Below, piece by piece: positions 30,554 through 35,098 of a stretch of DNA of 35,098 nt (position 1 is the first letter of the stretch; each line of letters begins with the position of its first letter). The translations under genes and the position numbers were made by a program. The notes beneath the pieces were generated by a model. That model was given only the letters and a program-made list of their open reading frames with translations, had not been told where the DNA came from and did no database searches. This DNA is from a virus: the IMG/VR virus record IMGVR_UViG_3300046167_000212, positions 1 to 35,098 of that record; one strand, given 5' to 3'.

Positions 30554-30860
30554 GTGGCAGCTACTAGACGGCAGAAAGTTCGCGCTGTGAAGGATGAAGA
30601 AAACAGACGCGCATTAAGCATTAGGGGTAAGGCCGAATACATCTTTGATTTAATTGATCAAATCGGCGAGCTTGACCCTAAGAAGGACGAGCACTTCGCA
30701 GCTAAGGTTCAGCAGAAGAAGACACAGGCTGAACTACGGACTCAAGATGCTCGCTAAGACGCTACCTGATCTCAAGCAAGTCGATGCTGACTTAACAAGT
30801 AGCGATGGTTCCATGACTCCACCAATGGTGATTGAACTTGTCGCAAAAGGTCTCGATTGA
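30554..30860 (+). CDS. terS: Terminase small subunit, with one +1 frameshift
   Basis: Start GTG 30554. The first frame gives MAATRRQKVRAVKDEENRRA, RGKAEYIFDLIDQIGELDPK and a helical KKTQAELRTQDA, then stops at 30757. The +1 frame continues AKTLPDLKQVDADLTSSDGS and SMTPPMVIELVAKGLD to 30860. A C-terminal VIELVA is typical of small terminase subunits, and the gene abuts terL. Removing one base between about 30748 and 30757 restores a ~101-residue protein. It recognises the packaging site and recruits terL. It is a probable sequencing insertion, otherwise a split gene. Confidence 0.7.
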
Positions 30861-32119
30861 ACTACCGCCTAAACTAGCCAGCCTCTTTACAGGCGAGGCT
30901 AGATACCGTTGCTCATACGGTGGCCGGGGAAGCGCTAAGACTCGCTCATTCGCTCTAATGACTGCCGTATGGGGTATGCGTTGGGGCGTAGCTGGTAAGC
31001 AAGGTCAGATCCTATGCGCTCGTGAACACCTTAACTCACTCGATGAATCCTCTATGGAAGAGGTCAAGTCAGCTATCCGCTCAGTTCCTTGCCTCATGGA
31101 TTACTACGAGATAGGCGAGCGATACATTCGTAGCCGGGACGGTAGGATCACATACGTGTTTGCCGGCCTACGCAGGAACCTCGATAGCATCAAGTCGAAG
31201 GCCCGTATTCTACTGTGCTGGGTCGATGAGGCTGAGACTGTTACTGAGACGGCTTGGCAGAAGCTTATCCCTACAGTGCGAGAGGACGACTCTGAGATAT
31301 GGGTAACGTGGAACCCTGAGAACAAGCACTCTGCTACGCACCATCGATTCCGGGTTAATGAGCCTGAGCAGTGCAAGATCATAGAGATGAACTGGCGGGA
31401 TAATCCGTGGTTCCCTCATGTGCTAGAACAAGAGCGTCAGGAAGACCTCAAGAAGCGCCCGGATGTTTACGATCATATCTGGGAGGGTGACTTCAGGATC
31501 TTCTCAGAGGGCGCGTACTACACGCAGGAGATGGCTAACGCCTTACACGAGAACAGGATAGATCGTGTGCCATACGAGCGGTCAGTAGGTGTAGGTGACG
31601 GCATGGGACTTAGGTGTAGGTGATTCTACGGCCATCTGGTTCGCTCAGTTTGTCGGCCCTGAAGTGAGGCTCATTGATTACTACGAGAACTCTGGGGTTG
31701 GGCTAGATCACTACGCACGCATCCTACAAGAGAAAGGCTACGTGTATGACCAGCACATTCTTCCGCATGATGTCCGGGTCAGGGAGCTAGGCAGTGGCCG
31801 GTCACGGCTAGAGGTTTTAGATAACTTAGGTGTACGCCCGGTACAGATTGCACCGCAGCTTAACGTAGACGATGGCATCCAAGCGGTCAGGTCTATGCTC
31901 GATCTATGCTACTTTGACAAGGACAAATGCGAGAAGGGTATCGATTGCCTCAGGCAGTATCGCCGGCAGTACAACGAGTCGATGATGGTCTGGAATGAGC
32001 GGCCCTTACACGACTGGACATCACACTGTGCGGATGCATTCCGCTATCTCGCTATCGGATACAGGAAGACCTCAGACTGGGGTGAACCTATCCGTAGGAA
32101 TCTTGCAGGGATTGTATGA
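30832..32119 (+). CDS. terL: Terminase large subunit, with one +1 frameshift
   Basis: Walker A lies at residues 30-37 (GGRGSAKT) and Walker B at 126-133 (ILLCWVDE, catalytic Glu 133), giving the ATPase motor. The ATPase part ends in KKRPDVYDHIWEGDFRIFSEGAYY and runs out of frame at 31594. The +1 frame resumes at TAWDLGVGDSTAIWFAQFVG, the RNase H-like nuclease start with its first Asp, continues HILPHDVRV and ends with CADAFRYLAIGY, another acidic active-site region. Removing one G near 31594-31595 joins them. The start TTG 30832 (or 30838) lies within the end of terS. Complete length is about 428 residues. Confidence 0.85.
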
Positions 32120-32607
32120 AAATTGTTCTAGATGCCTGTTGTGGTGGCCGCATGATGTGGTTCGACAAACATGATGATCGTTGCTTATTTGCTGATTGCA
32201 GAGAGGGCGTGATGGGAATAAGTCATTTGCCATCGGCTCAGGGTAGAAGTCCCAAATCGGTACAGCCTGACGAGCTACATGATTTTCGTGATATGCCATA
32301 TGAAAACGAATCATTTCATCATGTCGTTTTTGATCCTCCACACGTTCGCAATATATCTATGAAGTCTGTTACTGGCTTTAGTTATGGCTCGCTAGATAAA
32401 GATACGTGGCAGGATGATTTGCGACTAGGATTTGCTGAGTGCTTCCGTGTATTGAAGCTCAATGGCACACTAATATTTAAATGGAATGAAGTGGATATCC
32501 CTCTGCGAGAGGTTTTGGCTTTGACGCCAGAGAAGCCGTTGTATGGTCATCGTAGCGGCAAGAAAGCAAACACACATTGGGTGGCATTCTTAAAAAGCAT
32601 TGTCTGA
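32116..32607 (+). CDS. SAM-dependent methyltransferase with DPPH motif
   Basis: A 163-residue protein. VLDACCGGRMMWFDK at the start is the cofactor-binding motif I; VVFDPPHV (residues 71-77) occupies the place of the D-P-P-Y catalytic motif of DNA adenine methylases, here with His replacing Tyr. LKLNGTLIFKWNEVDIPL follows. It may methylate DNA bases or another substrate; the altered motif leaves this open. The ATG overlaps the terL stop (ATGA), so it is coupled with packaging. Small methyltransferases of this type are common beside terL in marine phages. Confidence 0.75.
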   Translation: MKIVLDACCGGRMMWFDKHDDRCLFADCREGVMGISHLPSAQGRSPKSVQPDELHDFRDMPYENESFHHVVFDPPHVRNISMKSVTGFSYGSLDKDTWQDDLRLGFAECFRVLKLNGTLIFKWNEVDIPLREVLALTPEKPLYGHRSGKKANTHWVAFLKSIV

Positions 32608-32613
32608 TATAAT
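32605..32613 (+). promoter_or_regulatory. Candidate extended -10 promoter element
   Basis: TGATATAAT is a consensus extended -10 (TGN then TATAAT). It lies at the methyltransferase stop and 24 bases before ATG 32637. No good -35 hexamer stands at the expected distance, which extended -10 promoters tolerate. Confidence 0.4.
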
Positions 32614-32636
32614 CGGGTCTTCACATTGGAGGCTTT

Positions 32637-32759
32637 ATGGCTACTGATACTGAATTCGAGTGTATGAGCTGTGGCGAACGTGGCGATCGTTCCGAAATGG
32701 TTGAGGTGGAAATAGCCATTGTCTGCGAGTTATGCGAGGCGCTTCAGCATGGCGGGTAA
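32637..32759 (+). CDS. Tiny zinc-binding protein (40 residues)
   Basis: This short frame starts at ATG 32637, with TTGGAGG four bases upstream. The protein MATDTEFECMSCGERGDRSE continues to CELCEALQHGG: two CxxC pairs 22 residues apart, a compact zinc ribbon. It starts downstream of the extended -10 candidate and overlaps the next gene by 11 bases. A regulatory or DNA-binding role is plausible only from the zinc ribbon. Confidence 0.6.
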   Translation: MATDTEFECMSCGERGDRSEMVEVEIAIVCELCEALQHGG

Positions 32760-34143
32760 GATAAAGGGCCTACTCGACGCAGGCGTTGAGGTAGCCAATC
32801 TCATTAGGCTGGGCTTTCTAAAAGAAGAGTCTGCTAACAACCCTTCTGCCGTAAAGTCTGCGCGCACAAAGTATGAGAAAACACTCAAATCATCGCCGGC
32901 AGTTCGACGTCGTGAAGAGCAGCGACTTGCTGGAGAGACGTTATTTACTGCGCTAGATATCGGCGAGCGCAATATTTTAGAGCCAGAAGATCTTCTTGAT
33001 TACACCTTAGTGCCGGTATTCGGTGACAAAACGGCGATCGGGGAAGTAAGTCGATTACGTGGGCTTGATCTAGATGTCCCGGCTGAGTCGCATGGTGGCG
33101 TTGATTACTCACAGCGTTATCAAGGAACCGGGCGCGGTTATATGTCCATGGGTGATGCGGCGAAACGCAAGCAGGCCAACTTTGACTTCGCGGCTGACCA
33201 GACTGGCACCGATAAAGTCGCTGGCGTTTACACGGCTGGAGCCGATCCATCGTTTAATTTTGCTACGCCAATTGCTGAGCTTATGTTCAAACAAACGCAA
33301 TCAGCAGGAGTGGCGAAGAAAAGCGCGGCTGAGTTTGATCGAGAGCTGCGCAAGATACGGCCCGATTGGGTTGGTCTAGATGACCCTCGTGCGTTAGATC
33401 AGCTCATGGGAACAGGCGATTTCCAGCGCAAAGGCAGTGGCGCGTTACGCATAGATTTCATCGATACTATGGATAAGGCGAAGTATCGAGACATGGGATT
33501 TGCTGTAAGGCGAGATGCGGTAGAGGCCGTCACTCGACCTGGGTTAGAGAATATTTCGCGCGGGGACTCTGGCTTCGGCGTTATGAGGGCAATGCCCGGC
33601 GAAAAGACATATGTTGAGGAAGGCTTGCATCAGAGCTATGACACTATCATTCCGGGAGACTACATCGGCGGCTTATTAGAATCGCTACCGGCAAATGTGA
33701 TGTTTCCTGATACGTTCAAGTGGATGCAACAGAAAGGCCGGTCGCCAAGCAGCCAATTAGGCTCATTAATGATGGATCCTAAGCTGTATCAAAAAGCTGA
33801 TGAGAGTTGGCTCGAAGGCATTAATCGGTACTTGAAAACAGGCAAGCCGGATGTGGACATCCAGAGCAACCCTTTGGCTTCATTAGCGGCGATTAAAGCT
33901 ATGGAAGAGTCTGAGGGCCTATTGGAGCGCCTGCCTCAAAAAGACACTGAGTCTTACAATTACAGCGATATCTTGCCGATCAAGCGCTCATTAGACCCAG
34001 AAGAGCGTGAGGGTTTCTTTGGTGGTTATAGCCCAGCATTTACAGGCGTCCCCGAAACTTTGGTTCGCGGCTTATTAGAGCTGGGAGCGGGCGCGCGCAC
34101 TGGCACGTTAAACCAACAAGCATTATTCGACTTGGTGTTGTGA
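32749..34143 (+). CDS. Large virion-associated-type protein (polyvalent-domain-like)
   Basis: ATG 32749 gives 464 residues; an upstream in-frame start (32719) would put ten residues inside the zinc protein. Parts include KIKGLLDAGVEVANLIRLGF, DYTLVPVFGDKTAIGEVSRL, GALRIDFIDTMDKAKYRDMG and GDSGFGVMRAMPGEKTYVEE. The DFID.MDKAKYRDMGF and Pro/Gly-rich surroundings recall domains found in large phage polyvalent proteins carried in virions. No protease or nuclease motif is evident. It ends two bases before the next ATG. It probably belongs to the ejected proteins, by inference. Confidence 0.5.
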   Translation: MAGKIKGLLDAGVEVANLIRLGFLKEESANNPSAVKSARTKYEKTLKSSPAVRRREEQRLAGETLFTALDIGERNILEPEDLLDYTLVPVFGDKTAIGEVSRLRGLDLDVPAESHGGVDYSQRYQGTGRGYMSMGDAAKRKQANFDFAADQTGTDKVAGVYTAGADPSFNFATPIAELMFKQTQSAGVAKKSAAEFDRELRKIRPDWVGLDDPRALDQLMGTGDFQRKGSGALRIDFIDTMDKAKYRDMGFAVRRDAVEAVTRPGLENISRGDSGFGVMRAMPGEKTYVEEGLHQSYDTIIPGDYIGGLLESLPANVMFPDTFKWMQQKGRSPSSQLGSLMMDPKLYQKADESWLEGINRYLKTGKPDVDIQSNPLASLAAIKAMEESEGLLERLPQKDTESYNYSDILPIKRSLDPEEREGFFGGYSPAFTGVPETLVRGLLELGAGARTGTLNQQALFDLVL

Positions 34144-34144
34144 T

Positions 34145-34561
34145 ATGCCAAACCCATATGAAGATTACGGGTTATTAGACTTTTTCAAAGACGCACACAT
34201 CTTGTCTGGCGGCCCTATGACGCGCTTAAAGCATGGCGCATATCCAGACATCATCAAGCGTGAAATAGAGCGGCAATACCCTGATATTGGCCAACGAGTA
34301 GACCGTGGCGTTCTTGATATGGCTATCAATTATGCCGGCGGTTATGACTGGGCGGCTCGTAGCGGACTAGATCCTCAGATAACGAAAGAGCAAGCGCGCG
34401 CTTATCAATACATGGACTACGGCGATAGACCGGAAGACTCAATCCAAGACTATTATGAGAATGTGGCAGGCATTGATGCATTTTCTGGTGAGCGAGCCAC
34501 AGATGAAGAATTGGCTCGTATGGCGGTAGAGTACGCTCGCGGTAAGTATCAGAAGCGCTGA
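34145..34561 (+). CDS. Unknown acidic protein with virion-like context
   Basis: A 138-residue protein, Tyr-rich and acidic (DYGLLDFFKDAHILSGG, AINYAGGYDWAARSGL, YQYMDYGDRPEDSIQDYY), ending VEYARGKYQKR. No membrane segment, zinc motif or known fold is seen. It starts two bases after the polyvalent-like gene and ends 11 bases before the basic-protein cluster. It may be an internal or assembly protein; the sequence does not show more. Confidence 0.55.
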   Translation: MPNPYEDYGLLDFFKDAHILSGGPMTRLKHGAYPDIIKREIERQYPDIGQRVDRGVLDMAINYAGGYDWAARSGLDPQITKEQARAYQYMDYGDRPEDSIQDYYENVAGIDAFSGERATDEELARMAVEYARGKYQKR

Positions 34562-34572
34562 GGTGGTATAAT

Positions 34573-34827
34573 ATGGCTACACCGAGAAAAGGTAAGGCAA
34601 AAGTTAAGGTTACGGCCTCCGGCAAGAAAGTTTCGTATGGGCAAGCCGGTAAGGCCAAGGATGGTAAGTCGCGAGTACGGCCCGGAACCAGTAAAGGTGA
34701 TGCCTATTGTGCGCGCTCTTCTGGTCAGATGAAGAAACACCCGAAAGCGGCTGCCAATCCTAATTCACCACTGAGGCTTTCACGTAAGCGCTGGAAATGT
34801 TCCGGCACTAAGTCGAGGAGAAAGTAA
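34573..34827 (+). CDS. Basic protein, DUF6321-like
   Basis: An 84-residue basic protein with PRKGKAKVKVTASGKKVSYG, AKDGKSRVRPGTSKGDAYCA and LSRKRWKCSGTKSRRK. This layout matches a small basic protein (DUF6321-like, recalled) found in cyanophages and other marine phages. AGGTGG at 34561-34566 serves as its ribosome site, with a TATAAT spacer. About 35 percent of residues are Lys or Arg, so nucleic-acid binding is likely. It is the first of four consecutive basic genes. Confidence 0.75.
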   Translation: MATPRKGKAKVKVTASGKKVSYGQAGKAKDGKSRVRPGTSKGDAYCARSSGQMKKHPKAAANPNSPLRLSRKRWKCSGTKSRRK

Positions 34828-34877
34828 TGGCATGTGGTTACGGTAAGAAGAGAAAGGGGAAGAAACGTGGCAAATAA
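34827..34877 (+). CDS. Very short basic protein (16 residues)
   Basis: ATG 34827 overlaps the preceding stop (TAATG). The product MACGYGKKRKGKKRGK has nine Lys/Arg residues in 16. GAGGAG just upstream is a strong ribosome site. It is too short to assign a fold. Its context between other basic genes suggests a related role, but it could also be a leader that keeps ribosomes on the message for the next gene. Confidence 0.5.
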   Translation: MACGYGKKRKGKKRGK

Positions 34878-34978
34878 AGGATTCAAACCCTTGTGCGGGC
34901 TTTCCAACACCATCACTTTGCAAGGCGAGCGGTAAGTGCAGAGCCAAGAAGCGGAGTAAGCGATATGGCAGCAAGTAA
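34867..34978 (+). CDS. Small Cys-rich basic protein with one +1 frameshift
   Basis: GTG 34867 reads MANKGFKP and then, in the +1 frame after one extra C at 34888-34890, CAGFPTPSLCKASGKCRAKK and RSKRYGSK, stopping at 34976-34978. With the base removed it is 36 residues, with three Cys and eleven Lys/Arg. Without correction it ends early (34936) with a non-basic tail. It overlaps the 16-residue gene by 11 bases and the next basic gene by 14 bases. Confidence 0.55.
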
Positions 34979-35098
34979 GAAAGGCTTATATGCCAACATT
35001 CATGCTAAGCGTAAGCGCATCAAGGCCGGCTCTGGCGAAAAGATGCGCAAGCCCGGCGAGAAAGGCGCGCCTACAGCTAAGCAATTCAAGAAGGCCGC
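34965..35098 (+). CDS. Small lysine-rich basic protein, N-terminal part (wraps to 1-155)
   Basis: ATG 34965 begins MAASKKGLYANIHAKRKRIK and continues GSGEKMRKPGEKGAPTAKQF to the window end. The remaining codons are at the left edge, ending at 155, for 52 residues in total. CGGAG eleven bases upstream is the ribosome site. It is the most Lys-rich member of the basic cluster and directly precedes the adaptor gene in the circle. Confidence 0.85.
   Translation, partial: MAASKKGLYANIHAKRKRIKAGSGEKMRKPGEKGAPTAKQFKKA
34971..35098. repeat. Right copy of 128-bp terminal direct repeat
   Basis: This is the partner of bases 3-130, with two internal mismatches (34991 and 34997). The bases just outside diverge at once (34970 A against 2 G). 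Trimming one copy gives a circle of about 34,968 bp. Confidence 0.93.

Noticed and set aside
155-34561. Minus-strand reading frames
   Set aside because: All lie opposite well-supported plus-strand genes with no convincing motif or ribosome site.
34567-34572. TGGTATAAT just before the gene at 34573
   Set aside because: TATAAT directly abuts the ATG, and AGGTGG upstream is the ribosome site; a promoter here would start inside the gene.

Overview
The window is a tailed-phage genome of about 35 kb. Every supported gene lies on the plus strand. Bases 3-130 and 34971-35098 are the same 128 bp apart from two substitutions, and one small basic gene runs off the right end and resumes at the left end. 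The molecule is therefore circular or circularly permuted, about 34.97 kb after trimming. No tape measure, tail tube or sheath gene is seen. A P22-type portal, an SU10-type adaptor, a nozzle/DNA-stabilisation-like protein and large ejection-type proteins point to a short-tailed (podovirus-like) phage. Homologues of NinB and NinG, a GH24 endolysin and a GTA-type 3-TM holin suggest a gram-negative, probably gammaproteobacterial and aquatic, host. The host assignment is inference.

Layout in circular order. (1) 30.1-32.8 kb: small regulators, terminase small and large subunits, a methyltransferase and a mini zinc protein. (2) 32.7-35.1 and 0-0.16 kb: a large virion-associated-type protein and a run of tiny lysine/arginine-rich proteins. 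(3) 0.16-7.9 kb: adaptor, a repeat fibre, an S74-peptidase tail fibre, small fibre-associated proteins, a nozzle-like protein and a jelly-roll (C1q-like) protein. (4) 7.9-15.5 kb: two adjacent genes whose proteins repeat every 22 residues, followed by further putative internal/ejection proteins. (5) 15.5-20.0 kb: portal, scaffold and a DUF5309-type major capsid protein interrupted by a 253-nt self-splicing-type group I intron, then a strong terminator. (6) 20.0-23.3 kb: two small head-proximal genes, then five consecutive translationally coupled genes for exported proteins. (7) 23.2-24.85 kb: coiled-coil membrane proteins, holin and endolysin. (8) 24.85-30.1 kb: a promoter/operator region, small unknowns, a putative single-strand DNA annealing/SSB pair, HTH regulators, a 380-bp non-coding control region with helically phased repeats and a foldable RNA, a replication-type protein, NinB, NinG and a stand-alone sigma region 4.2 protein.

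The most notable items are the capsid-gene intron, whose splice junctions and nearly complete secondary structure can be read directly; the five-gene exported-protein cassette just before lysis; the control region at 27.15-27.53 kb; and ten +1 frameshifts (seven in one repeat-rich gene, one each in terS, terL and a tiny basic gene). Nine of the ten lie at G or C runs, so a sequencing or assembly artefact is the first explanation for them. No integrase, DNA polymerase, primase or helicase was recognised. Control regions longer than 300 bp without a gene occur only at 27150-27533.
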